From positions 1 through 55,232 of the forward strand of contig JAQTWB010000013.1 in assembly GCA_028689495.1 (NCBI GenBank): a stretch of 55,232 bases of DNA, written 5' to 3'. Position numbers and translations under genes: made by a program. Every line of letters starts with the position of its first letter. The stretch's first letter is position 1. The stretch is from a bacterium. GTDB taxonomy: Bacteria > Bdellovibrionota_C > UBA2361 > SZUA-149 > JAQTWB01. The notes beneath the pieces were generated by a model that saw only the letters and a program-made list of their open reading frames with translations, was not told the DNA's origin and ran no database searches. Shown in pieces: positions 25,897-34,977 of this stretch.

Positions 25897-26157
25897 ATGA
25901 TTGTTATTATTGATATCGCAGTAGTTTTTATTGCAACGATTCTTTGGTGTTATTTATTTCTCGATGGTTGGGATATCCCCGAAAGAAGTAGAACAAGACG
26001 CGAAATAGTTGCGTTGTGGACATTAGCAACACCCGCACTGCTGCACATCACCGTAATTGGCGCTGTTTTCCTAATACTTTGGAGTATTTTGGAATTCTTG
26101 TTCACCTTCCTGAGGTCAGGGGCTGAAACAGCCGGACAGCCTCAACTACTCCGGTAG
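25897..26157 (+). CDS. Small two-TM membrane protein (86 aa)
   Basis: The start is set by ATTGGAGG 7 bp before ATG at 25897. Two hydrophobic helices are visible, residues about 2-22 (V-I-I-D-I-A-V-V-F-I-A-T-I-L-W) and about 45-72, separated by a charged loop (D-I-P-E-R-S-R-T-R-R-E). I do not recognise the family. A hairpin terminator follows at 26168-26190. Confidence 0.6.
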   Translation: MIVIIDIAVVFIATILWCYLFLDGWDIPERSRTRREIVALWTLATPALLHITVIGAVFLILWSILEFLFTFLRSGAETAGQPQLLR

Positions 26158-26167
26158 TAAAACAGAT

Positions 26168-26203
26168 GAGGACTCATCGGAAGAGTCCTCACGAATATCT
26201 TTT
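26168..26203 (+). terminator. Hairpin terminator after the 86-residue gene
   Basis: Perfect 8-bp stem GAGGACTC/GAGTCCTC with a 7-base loop, followed by ACGAATATCTTTTTA. Confidence 0.65.
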
Positions 26204-26391
26204 TAACTTTTTTCAAAGGTTTACTGTTTATTTTCGCATACCAGCATCTCTCGTCCCACCTAACCACCCGTTAATCAATAACCTGGAACAAATCATCACT
26301 CTCTAAAGACCCTTTAGTCGCGCAATCGAATCTACAGCGTTAGCACCCCAATTTGACGTACCCTGAACTGGCCTGAGGGTAAGCTGAAGGT

Positions 26392-26433
26392 AACCCGGTC
26401 CCTCCCTTAATCAACCCGGTCCCTCCCTTAATC
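26392..26433. repeat. Perfect tandem duplication of 21 bp
   Basis: The 21-bp unit starting AACCCGGTCCCTCCCTTAAT occurs twice back to back (26392-26412, 26413-26433), about 115 bp upstream of the 919-residue gene. Otherwise the gap 26204-26548 shows nothing I can identify. Confidence 0.85.
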
Positions 26434-26548
26434 ACTAAATTTGCAGCTATAATGAACCAGCCCAACCGACAAAAGGCCACACTCCCGCCAGAACATGCCA
26501 TAACTCATGAAGAAGTGGTTTTGGTAATAATTAGAGGTTTTTCCGCCG

Positions 26549-29308
26549 ATGTTAGCGACCGCCCCGGCAAATTCACCCACTCATGTTAATGCAAACCAGC
26601 TGGCATTATCTGCGGCATTGGGAAGTTTTGTGCTCCAGGACTGGCTTCGTCAGGGACAGGAATACCAAAACTCGGTCGGCGGCAAACTTGAACATTGGCT
26701 CATCCCCGGCAGCAGTGGCATCACGAGCTTTGAACAAGCAAAGCCCGCAGTGGAGGCGTTTATCAAACGTTGGCAGGAGCTTACCCAATCGGGACAATAT
26801 CAAGACACTCAAGCCATTGTTAAGGCCATTGCCAGCGAAGGGGGAATCTCTGGCCAGGGCGCAGAAATTTTTCGCCAAATGCTCGGCCAGCAGGACCCCG
26901 GCACGTCTGCTCCCGACACATCAAAAAACTTTCATTACCAGCTGAGCGGCAGCACGCAGACGGTGCTCTCGTCACTGCTCAACCACGAAGGTCAAGACAT
27001 GGGCAGCCGTCTGGTGGAGTCACTCCAGGCCGCGCGCTACCTGGCGGGGAACCAGAATGCTCCAATGGCGTCATACCTCATCTGCGAATCCCTCAAAGGC
27101 CATCCATTGCTGAAAGATGAGGCGGCGGCTATTCAACAATCCATTCCCGCCGCAAGAACTCTCTCCACAGTTCATGAAATGATAACCAGCCCACTCACTG
27201 CGCTGGGGGTAGGTGCCGTCCGCGGAGCTTATGGGATGATTAAGGCCGCCAGTAATGGTGGGGTAATGCCAACCGCCTTGGGTGGTTCAGCCCTTTTTCA
27301 TGCAGGTGCAGCCGCCGCCTGGTATGAAAAACTAAACAACGAAGAGCAGTTCAACAAGGAGCGAGCGCAAGTAAACGACACCCGGACAGCAACGGGCTCG
27401 GTTGTTTCAGAACTGAACAAAGCCAGCTCCGAATTCAGCAACACATCTCTTCAGGATTCGGCTGTTATCGCCCGCAATTACCTTGAACGTCGCTACAAAG
27501 GAACCACCGGAACTGTAAGTAACCTTAATGCCAATGAGCTACTATTGCGCGCCGAAATATCAGCATCGGGTTCCGAGTTGATGAATATGCCGCAGGACTA
27601 CCTCAAACGGATGGCGGATCTTCGCACAGACGTGCAAAACAGTGTTAAACAAATCACAGAGCGTGGTGGAAATTTCGACGAACAACTCGAGGCTGTGAGA
27701 AAGCGTGTTTTTGAGGAAATCAATCTCTATCGCAAAGACAAAACGTTTGCTGCTGATGCTTTGGACGGCGGAGGCACCAACTGTCAGGGCCGGGCGCGAC
27801 TCATGATCGATGCCTTACAGCATTCGGGGATCGAATTGCCTGCGGGCAAAACTCTCGGACTTCAATTTTACAACGGACATGTCGAACCGGTTATTTACGA
27901 CTCCAGCAGCGGGCACGCAATTGGGCTGGTCGACCGCATGACCCGACTGGAAATCGACAATCCGATTTATAAGCCGGATGTCATGCTGCATGGTTTTGCC
28001 GCCGCAAACGGCTCAACTCCAGATGTCAAGCTCAGCTCCTATCTGATTGCCGGCCCAGAGAACATGAATGACAAACTGATTGACGGAAAATTTATGTCCC
28101 TACCTCGGGGAAACACTGAATACCTGCTGAGCAAAGTTCCCAGTTATGGCTTCACCGAATACAACGCCATGTCCAGCGAGCTAATCTATGACAGAAAAAA
28201 CACATCTCCTCTGCAACAACACTCGGACCAGAAACATTACGAAATCGCAAGCTATAGCTTGTGGGAGGAAGACTTAATAAACCACAGTGAACGCTTCTAT
28301 ATCGACAGCGATAATCAGGTCTCATTCAAAAACAAAAACGATGAAGAAGCCTACAAAAGTCTCCCTCCTGTCGAAGGAGCACTTATGCTACGGGCAATGG
28401 CTGTCAGCCAGTATCAGCGTTTCTTGAAAGACAATTCACAAGATTTAGCCGAGTTCACCAAGGCTCTTGAAACAACGGACGTCTCCAACCTGGCAAAACA
28501 TGCCGAACGCTGGCACCAACTAGCCACCGGAATCTCCACATTCAAGGCGACAATTGACTGTCTGAATGACGCCAATCAAAAGCGCTTCAATATTCCACCC
28601 GACACCAGCCATATCGAGAACTCACTGACGACAATGTTAATCGCGGCTGAGGAGAGCTTCACAAAAGCAGCTCTCGCTCGTCCAAATGAAGTGATCTCCG
28701 AACTGAATAAGCAGGAGTTTCGCGACAAACTTCTGGCTATCAGTCTATTTTCCGAAATTCGCACCGATGAAAAACGAGATTTGTTCCAGCGGCTTTTTTC
28801 TTCTGTTTCGGCCGTCAACAATGCAACAGAGAGAGGACCTAAACATCTCGATACTACTGCAAACAAAGATACCTCCGACCTCAAACAACTGGCATCACCC
28901 GCTCTACCGACTCTCTCCGAGCATACCGATTCCACCGAAACCAGAAGAATCACTGTCACCCTGTCCGGTGGCGGACGCAGGGCGACATCACTGACAACCG
29001 AAGCAACAATAGTAACTACGCTTCTGGCGTTTATCAGCGCCCAAAAAGAAGACAACAGATTCGATCCTCAAGACGACGCTGCCTTAACAAAAACCAAATT
29101 CGAACGCAGTGAAAAAAATCTGGACCTCCTCTATAATCTGCTGAAAGACCAGCCCAAAGACAAACTTCTCGCCGCACTGCAAATTGCATCCAGTCTGCCA
29201 TCGGCAGAAGATGCCTATAACAATTACTTCCTCGGCAATCAGGCCGACAGCAGCCCGGAACTTCGCAAGCTGCTGATGCCGCTGCTGAAGCAGGTGATAG
29301 GGAAGTAG
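26549..29308 (+). CDS. Large unrecognised protein with transglutaminase-like Cys/His/Asp core
   Basis: A 919-residue protein with no signal peptide; one Ala/Gly-rich stretch near residues 220-260 could be a weak membrane helix. I do not recognise the whole. The centre reads G-G-G-T-N-C-Q-G-R-A-R-L-M (Cys412), then about 30 residues on G-H-V-E-P-V-I-Y-D (His444) and G-L-V-D (Asp462). This order and spacing resemble transglutaminase-like/papain-fold catalytic cores, so a protease, amidase or crosslinking activity is possible. The flanking thirds are helical, Ser/Thr/Asn-rich. There is no convincing ribosome site at this ATG, so the start is provisional. Its last 137 coding bases are duplicated at 34.7 kb and in part at 36.0 kb. 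Effector-like features are suggestive only. Confidence 0.65.
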   Translation: MLATAPANSPTHVNANQLALSAALGSFVLQDWLRQGQEYQNSVGGKLEHWLIPGSSGITSFEQAKPAVEAFIKRWQELTQSGQYQDTQAIVKAIASEGGISGQGAEIFRQMLGQQDPGTSAPDTSKNFHYQLSGSTQTVLSSLLNHEGQDMGSRLVESLQAARYLAGNQNAPMASYLICESLKGHPLLKDEAAAIQQSIPAARTLSTVHEMITSPLTALGVGAVRGAYGMIKAASNGGVMPTALGGSALFHAGAAAAWYEKLNNEEQFNKERAQVNDTRTATGSVVSELNKASSEFSNTSLQDSAVIARNYLERRYKGTTGTVSNLNANELLLRAEISASGSELMNMPQDYLKRMADLRTDVQNSVKQITERGGNFDEQLEAVRKRVFEEINLYRKDKTFAADALDGGGTNCQGRARLMIDALQHSGIELPAGKTLGLQFYNGHVEPVIYDSSSGHAIGLVDRMTRLEIDNPIYKPDVMLHGFAAANGSTPDVKLSSYLIAGPENMNDKLIDGKFMSLPRGNTEYLLSKVPSYGFTEYNAMSSELIYDRKNTSPLQQHSDQKHYEIASYSLWEEDLINHSERFYIDSDNQVSFKNKNDEEAYKSLPPVEGALMLRAMAVSQYQRFLKDNSQDLAEFTKALETTDVSNLAKHAERWHQLATGISTFKATIDCLNDANQKRFNIPPDTSHIENSLTTMLIAAEESFTKAALARPNEVISELNKQEFRDKLLAISLFSEIRTDEKRDLFQRLFSSVSAVNNATERGPKHLDTTANKDTSDLKQLASPALPTLSEHTDSTETRRITVTLSGGGRRATSLTTEATIVTTLLAFISAQKEDNRFDPQDDAALTKTKFERSEKNLDLLYNLLKDQPKDKLLAALQIASSLPSAEDAYNNYFLGNQADSSPELRKLLMPLLKQVIGK

Positions 29309-29369
29309 GGTTTCAACAGGTATGGGTATTAAAAAATCTCAGACGATTGGGACCCAGCCGCTTGACAGC

Positions 29370-31388
29370 TCAATACACACCCTCAATTACGTCGCGAATA
29401 TTCGCCATCAATGGCAAGTCTCCAGACAACCCCCACTGCTGATAAACAGAAAGACTCCTTCCGCTGGCACTTCGCACATACCAATCTCCTACTGATGGGC
29501 GAAAAACTGCAAGATCGGCGAGACCATCACTGTCAACGTCGCTGACAAGCGGAATATCACCGGGTAAACCAAACTGAATGACCACACCGGAAGCATAACA
29601 ATTGTAAGCACTGCGAGATGTGCAAACATACCAGTTCCCAGTTTCATTTCGCCAGACAGCGAGATCAGGCTTGTCGTCACCATCAAAGTCACCGGCAACT
29701 GGACGGTCTCCAGGTAATCCCCATTGGTAGTTACTTGTTAAAAATTCCGACGATTCACCTATCTGTGTTTTTATATACCAGGTTCCGTTCTGCGGTCGCC
29801 AAACAGCATAGTCAGTTTTACCGTCGCTGTTGAAGTCGAACGGCTGTGGAACGTCACCCGGCAACCCCCACTGCACGACTTGATATGAATCATCGGCGAA
29901 ACGAATATACCAACTTCCATCTCCCGGCCTCCAGACAGCATACTCATTAACTCCATCACCATTAAAATCTCCTTCAACCGGAACATCGCCAGGCAAGCCC
30001 CATTGAACAACTTTGTAAGTTCCATCTGAGTAACGCACATACCAGTTTCCCTCAACTGGTCTCCAGACGACGTATTCGCTCTTTTGATCACCATCAAAAT
30101 CTCCGCGAAGTGGGATATCGCCAGACAACCCCCATTGCGTTGCAAATGCGGAGTCTTCAAGCGGAAGCTTTACATACCAGGTTCCACTTTCTGGTCGCCA
30201 GACAATCAGCTCATCAACCGCCTGGTTCGTTTTTGCTGTAATCTTCATACGTCGCAATCTGTCGCTTCGCGGAAATGGCTTGAGAAGGATAATGCCGGCA
30301 TCGTAATGTGATGTGCCCTCCATTCTGTAACCACTGGCCCTGATCACATTGCTATTATTGATGGCCGCTGCATGTGTAATAACCCACTGCGATCCGCTCA
30401 CCAGATACCGGGAAATATGGTCCTGAAGTATATATTTATTACCGACCACACCACTTGAAACACCAGACACAACAGATGCTCCAACAACAATTCCCAGATC
30501 ATTTACACCACTGGCGACACTGCTACCCTCAGCATTAATTGGTGTCACCACCGGGGTTACCGCTTTGCTGTCCAAATAAAATGCTTCACTGCTTTGATTG
30601 TCTGAACCAGAATTGGAAATTATCTCCCCAACAACAAGGCCTTTATTATTAATCGCCTGAGGAGTGATATCGCTGTCAGTTGTCCAAAAAATTTTCCTTG
30701 GAGCCGCATCGACTCCATCGTAAAACATAAATCTTTCGTCATAAGCATAGCCGACAACCTGACCATTGTTATTAACATCGACAACTCTTCCATAAAGCTG
30801 TGGAAAACCAATTACATAGCCAATGGACGAATTAAACTCGATTGTATCTGTTATAAGATTTCCGTCGTGAAGCACGCAGGGCTTATATACGGTCTCCATA
30901 CCGGAGTTAACGGCACAAGGACCCGCAACAAAATCGCCGTTACTGCTGATCGCTACGGGAAAATCAAGTAACGGTGCAGTGGTCGACCCACTGGAAGAAA
31001 ATGAAGAAAGAAGACTAAGGTTGTAGGTGTAATTAAAGGAATAGCCACTGAACGTTCCATTGTCTGCTATACCTGTCACCAGCCCACTGCTTCCGCTGGT
31101 AAACCGCGATCCTGAATACTGCGGGGCAGTATATGTCTGCTGGTAAACCTCAATAAGCCCCAGCAACGGTTTATATATATAACGACCAAGAGGAACCTGC
31201 CCATTATTGTTCAGCTTGTCCGCCCCCGAAGGTCCCACTGACGAAACGGTCGAGGCATCATCAGCCGTGCCCTTAATCAAAATTACAGTTACCAGATCAT
31301 TTAGTATTGGCGATTTTGTTTCCGCCATCAGATGTGATGCGACAAACAAAGAGATAAGAGCCACGGCCACGGTGATTGATCGTTTCAT
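29370..31388 (-). CDS. Secreted HAF plus FG-GAP-like repeat protein
   Basis: Start at 31388 (M-K-R-S-I-T) with GGAGG 9 bp upstream; the frame opens earlier without a ribosome site. The signal peptide ends L-M-A-E. The N-terminal half has HAF-type extracellular repeats (N-N-N-G-Q-V-V-G-Y, I-N-N-K-G-L-V-V-G, V-N-D-L-G-I-V-V-G). The C-terminal 290 residues contain six repeats of about 48 residues, each with Q-W-G-L-P-G-D-x-P, a D-x-D-G-D-type calcium-binding loop and V-W-R-P-x-x-G-x-W-Y, consistent with an FG-GAP/VCBS beta-propeller of six blades. It is exported; ligand unknown. It lies between the first and second copies of the 919-residue gene 3' end. Confidence 0.82.
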   Translation of the reverse strand: MKRSITVAVALISLFVASHLMAETKSPILNDLVTVILIKGTADDASTVSSVGPSGADKLNNNGQVPLGRYIYKPLLGLIEVYQQTYTAPQYSGSRFTSGSSGLVTGIADNGTFSGYSFNYTYNLSLLSSFSSSGSTTAPLLDFPVAISSNGDFVAGPCAVNSGMETVYKPCVLHDGNLITDTIEFNSSIGYVIGFPQLYGRVVDVNNNGQVVGYAYDERFMFYDGVDAAPRKIFWTTDSDITPQAINNKGLVVGEIISNSGSDNQSSEAFYLDSKAVTPVVTPINAEGSSVASGVNDLGIVVGASVVSGVSSGVVGNKYILQDHISRYLVSGSQWVITHAAAINNSNVIRASGYRMEGTSHYDAGIILLKPFPRSDRLRRMKITAKTNQAVDELIVWRPESGTWYVKLPLEDSAFATQWGLSGDIPLRGDFDGDQKSEYVVWRPVEGNWYVRYSDGTYKVVQWGLPGDVPVEGDFNGDGVNEYAVWRPGDGSWYIRFADDSYQVVQWGLPGDVPQPFDFNSDGKTDYAVWRPQNGTWYIKTQIGESSEFLTSNYQWGLPGDRPVAGDFDGDDKPDLAVWRNETGNWYVCTSRSAYNCYASGVVIQFGLPGDIPLVSDVDSDGLADLAVFRPSVGDWYVRSASGRSLSVYQQWGLSGDLPLMANIRDVIEGVY

Positions 31389-31489
31389 GATTAACAGACC
31401 TCCAGAATCCATGATATTCAACATGTAAGGATCCATACCACGAATTCAAAGAAAAAAACGGAAATAATAGAGGTCAAAAAATGTAGGTT

Positions 31490-31931
31490 TTGGCTAGCCT
31501 CCTTATAATGAGTCCACTGGATGTGTTAGGTTCAGAGCCTATTCAGAGAAGGAGAGATGAAGAAGTCGCAACAGACCCCTTCAGGTGGTGCTGAGCGTAG
31601 ACAATGACGAAAGAGATGACGCGCTGTTTAAGTGTGATAACAGTGTCTTGCAGTTAGCCGCATTCAGCGGCTAACTGCCACTTATTCTGGGAAGAAAAGT
31701 CATGTGATTTCATGAGAGCGTCTCTGGCGAGAGGCTTTGATGAAATGACGTTTAGGTAATGAATGCTGGAGGTGCACCTTCTCACCTATGCAGGTTAAAC
31801 CAGTGGTTCAACACGGAGGATTTTTCCAAGGCCGGGTTATTAAGGTTCTCGCCAAGGATTTGGCTTTCGGGATTGTGCCAGAAAAACAATCTCCACCTTG
31901 GTCGTTGGCATAATCGCTTGGAGTAGTCGCC
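31490..31931 (+). other. 440-bp non-coding leader with strong hairpin; possible structured RNA
   Basis: No open frame with a plausible protein covers this stretch. It contains a perfect 11-bp stem GCAGTTAGCCG/CGGCTAACTGC with a 7-base loop (31650-31678), a likely TATAAT box at 31503-31508, and further short paired segments such as GGAGGTGCACCTTC near 31768. It runs directly into the unrecognised 255-residue gene. The arrangement is what one expects for a structured RNA or a long 5' UTR, but structure has been judged only by eye. Confidence 0.3.
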
Positions 31932-32699
31932 ATGATGTATCGCTGTTCAACCACGTCGGTGTCCGGATTCTTCCAGCAACTGGCTGTCTGTTATGTGGGC
32001 CGGGGATATTGGTTTTATGTCACGGGCCAGATTCCGGAACACAAGGACCCGCTGGCCATCGACCGCAAATTGATTGCCCATTACGGCATCGATTTATCCA
32101 AATACCAACGCCACCGGCGCAAGCGCGAACAGAAAGCCAATCGGCAATACCTCCGTTACCAGCGGTTTTTCGCCTTGCTGGCCACACCAGGCCAACACGC
32201 GTTTTTTGAGGAAGAAAAAACGCTCATTCGCGACATCCGCAAAAGTCCCCTACTCTTTGCCGGCCATGCCATCAGCTATAAACAAAACCATCCGCATGTG
32301 CGTATTGCAAAAGACGCCTATCAGGAATTACGGGCTTATTTGCTCAATATTGCCTACCACCATCCGCGCGAAACGCTGGAAAAGATTCTGCTCACCGCGC
32401 CCTATGAAGCCTATGCCCCGGTCCAGAAACAATTGCTGTCAATTGCCGCTGCGGTGAACCAGGCCCGTAAGAAAGCCCGGCTGGCACCCATCGCCACGGT
32501 GATGCTCAAGCACCGAGAACGCCGCGTCTGCCAACCGTTTGCAGCGCTGGTGGATAAATCAATAAGCGAACCAATCGTGGCAGAACAAACCGAAATCGAA
32601 ACGGTTCAGGAGCCTGTAAAGGAAGCGCTGCAATCGGTGGCAGATCCCCTACTCGCTCAGTTCGGCTCACTGCACAGGCACTTACCGGATATAAAATAA
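31932..32699 (+). CDS. Unrecognised basic protein (255 aa), possibly element-encoded
   Basis: I do not recognise this family with confidence. The protein is strongly basic in its first half: Y-V-G-R-G-Y-W-F-Y-V-T-G-Q-I-P-E, then D-P-L-A-I-D-R-K-L-I, Y-G-I-D-L-S-K-Y-Q-R-H-R-R-K-R-E-Q-K-A-N-R-Q-Y-L and R-F-F-A-L-L-A-T-P-G. The Arg/Lys-rich stretch suggests nucleic-acid binding. No HNH, RuvC, HUH or integrase residues are visible. A GGAG site precedes the ATG. It is preceded by a long hairpin-containing leader and lies between duplicated gene ends, so a mobile or accessory origin is plausible. Its more G/C-rich wording differs from the neighbouring genes by eye. Confidence 0.55.
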   Translation: MMYRCSTTSVSGFFQQLAVCYVGRGYWFYVTGQIPEHKDPLAIDRKLIAHYGIDLSKYQRHRRKREQKANRQYLRYQRFFALLATPGQHAFFEEEKTLIRDIRKSPLLFAGHAISYKQNHPHVRIAKDAYQELRAYLLNIAYHHPRETLEKILLTAPYEAYAPVQKQLLSIAAAVNQARKKARLAPIATVMLKHRERRVCQPFAALVDKSISEPIVAEQTEIETVQEPVKEALQSVADPLLAQFGSLHRHLPDIK

Positions 32700-32866
32700 A
32701 ATACGATATAAATAATTTATACGAATAGATCCTCCGCGATGAAAATACCTCTCAAAAAGCATCCTAAGCATTTTTAACGCATCTCAAAAATTGTTCGTCT
32801 CGAACTAATAATCGATTGCCTGGAAATCAAACCATTTCCAAAAAGAGACTTTGCCAGAGAAAAACA

Positions 32867-34712
32867 ATGACTCAGAAAGAAACTGCTTTTAGTCTCGGCT
32901 ATTTTAGAATTGCCCGCTGTTTAATAGCGCTCAGTTATTCGGTTGCTGTCTTTTCTCTTCCTGCTTTCGCCCAGGATCATCTCTACGCCTGGACCAAAAC
33001 CTTTAGTAGCACGAGCGGGGACTCTGGCTACAGTATTACCAGCGATGCTCTCGGTAATGTCTATCTCACAGGGGGAGTTCTCTAACACCGTGGACTTCGA
33101 CCCTGGCGCTGGCGTCGATAACAAAACTTCGGCGGGAGATTACGACATATTTTTTAGCAAATACGACGCTTCACACGCCATCTCCGGAACGATAACCGCA
33201 GGCGGCTCCCAGCTCTCCGGCGTTACAATCGACGCCGGCGCATTTGGCGCCACCACCTCAGCCGCTAACGGCAGCTACAGTTTCAGCAATGTTGCGCATG
33301 GGACAAACTATACGTTGAGTCCGTCACTCGCTGGCTACAGCTTTACGCCCAGCACAACTATCGATTCTGAAATTACAATCACCAACACATCTCTCGTCTC
33401 GCCTGTGCATACCTTTTGGAATGGTTTTCTATGGATAGTTAATGTCCTGGAGCTGTTGAACCCTGAGAATAGCGCCACTCCCACCACTATCGTGTTTCGC
33501 GATATTCAGGGCGAGATTCTTTCAACCTCAACTATCACCATCCCGGCAAACGCCCAGAGAGATATAATCATCAACGATTTGCCTGGATTTTCGACATCTT
33601 CTTACGGCATCGTTTCGGTCGATACTGGAAGCAACTCCATCGATGGACGGATTACCTACTATCTTCCCTCTTCTGATTCCTGGACGTCTGAATTCAATTT
33701 TGCCTTTTCCCTGCCTTTTCTCTCCGCTACTCATGGTAACAGTTACGCCATCTATAACACCTACAATCCAAGTCAAAATGCTGAAGACCTCGCATATCTC
33801 GTCCCGACCTGGCTTTCCATTGCTAACCTGAGCGCCGAAAAGGAGGACTTCACTATCCGTTACCGAGACCAGCTTGGAGCCGAAATCACCACGGCAACAC
33901 TTCGCATCCCGCCTTATGGTAGACGCGATATTCAGGCCGGGCATGAGTTTGGCCAAAATAGCATCGTCGGCATTGTCAGCGTTGAGCCAGAAAACTCGGA
34001 TGCCACTTACATCACCAGCATGAATCGCTATGGCATCAGCGCTATAGACGGGCACTACAACTTTGCTTTCGGCGTGCCAACTAGAGCTGGAAATGCGGCA
34101 AAAATGCTGCTTCCGGTTGCTGGTGAAGGTTTGATTGTGCTGGAACTGGCAAATTCGTCCAGCTTGCAGAACACCGTAGCCCTTACCTGGTATGACCAAA
34201 ACGGCACAGAGCTTCTCTCCCAGACCAAAACTCTTGCGCCCTTTGCCCAGGAACACCTCATTGCTTCCAGCATCATTCCGGCTGGCGATTCTGGCACGGT
34301 CACTGTTGACGGCTCCGCACCGCGTCTTGCCGGGGCGTCGGGGTACCTTTACGACAACGCCACAGGCCAAATCCTCGCCGAACATTACAGCGAAGCCAGA
34401 GAAAGCTTCGGCACAACTCTTTCCGACAGCTTCAACACCTTCCTCAGCATGAACAACTGGCTAAGAATCGGCAACATCTCCACAAGCCAACAAAACGCCA
34501 TTATCGACTACGGCAGCGGTGTCACAACAAGTGTTTCAATACCGGCCCACGGTAGACGTGATGTCCTGATTCCAGCAGACGAACTGAATACCGAAACTTA
34601 CGGCGCTTTTACCCTGCGCTCTTCTCTCCCCGGCGTGCTTTCAGCCGACGTAGTTCGGGCTAGAGTGCTTAATGGTGAACTGGATTACCTTACCGTTACG
34701 CCGGTGAGGTAA
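32867..34712 (+). pseudogene. SBBP/carboxypeptidase-regulatory secreted protein interrupted by a frameshift
   Basis: The first frame (from ATG 32867) encodes a signal peptide ending A-F-A-Q and half of an SBBP repeat, then stops at 33085. The +1 frame continues exactly where it should: G-E-F-S-N-T-V-D-F-D-P-G. The shift falls in a run of five G at 33071-33075; removing one G restores a single protein of about 614 residues. That protein would have only one SBBP repeat, a carboxypeptidase-regulatory-like sandwich (I-S-G-T-I-T-A-G-G to about residue 170) and a C-terminal domain starting F-W-N-G-F that is clearly homologous to the end of the 1901-residue protein at 4.4 kb. It may be a real mutation, a slippage switch or a sequencing error. 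Confidence 0.8.
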
Positions 34713-34719
34713 GGCATAT

Positions 34720-34867
34720 CCGCACTGCAAATTGCATCCAGTCTGCCATCGGCAGAAGATGCCTATAACAATTACTTCCTCGGCAATCAGGCCGACAGCA
34801 GCCCGGAACTTCGCAAGCTGCTGATGCCGCTGCTGAAGCAGGTGATAGGGAAGTAGGGTTCAACAGG
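34720..34867 (+). repeat. Direct repeat of the 3' end of the 919-residue gene (copy 2)
   Basis: This 148-bp segment matches 29172-29320 with one single-base length difference in the final G/T run and otherwise no difference I can see. It includes the last coding bases, the stop and about 12 bp beyond. It begins 7 bp after the stop of the frameshifted SBBP gene and carries no start of its own. Confidence 0.92.
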
Positions 34868-34977
34868 CATAGCAAAAAATTTTCGAATGAACGCAATGCC
34901 GCCAACCATTTTTCCCCTTTTTCGTTCCTTTACACCATTCCAGGTGCCCACGAAAAAGGGGGAGGGTCAAAGTGCTA

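Noticed and set aside
25777-31511. Shared 21-mer TGGCTAGCC..CTTATAATGA at 25777 and 31491
   Set aside because: Two mismatches in 21 bases and no similarity in the flanks; a match of this quality is expected by chance in a window this size and may just reflect TATAAT boxes.
31650-31678. Integron attC-like hairpin
   Set aside because: The stem GTTAGCC/GGCTAAC does not fit the attC core consensus, the palindrome is too perfect and short, and no integron integrase is seen.
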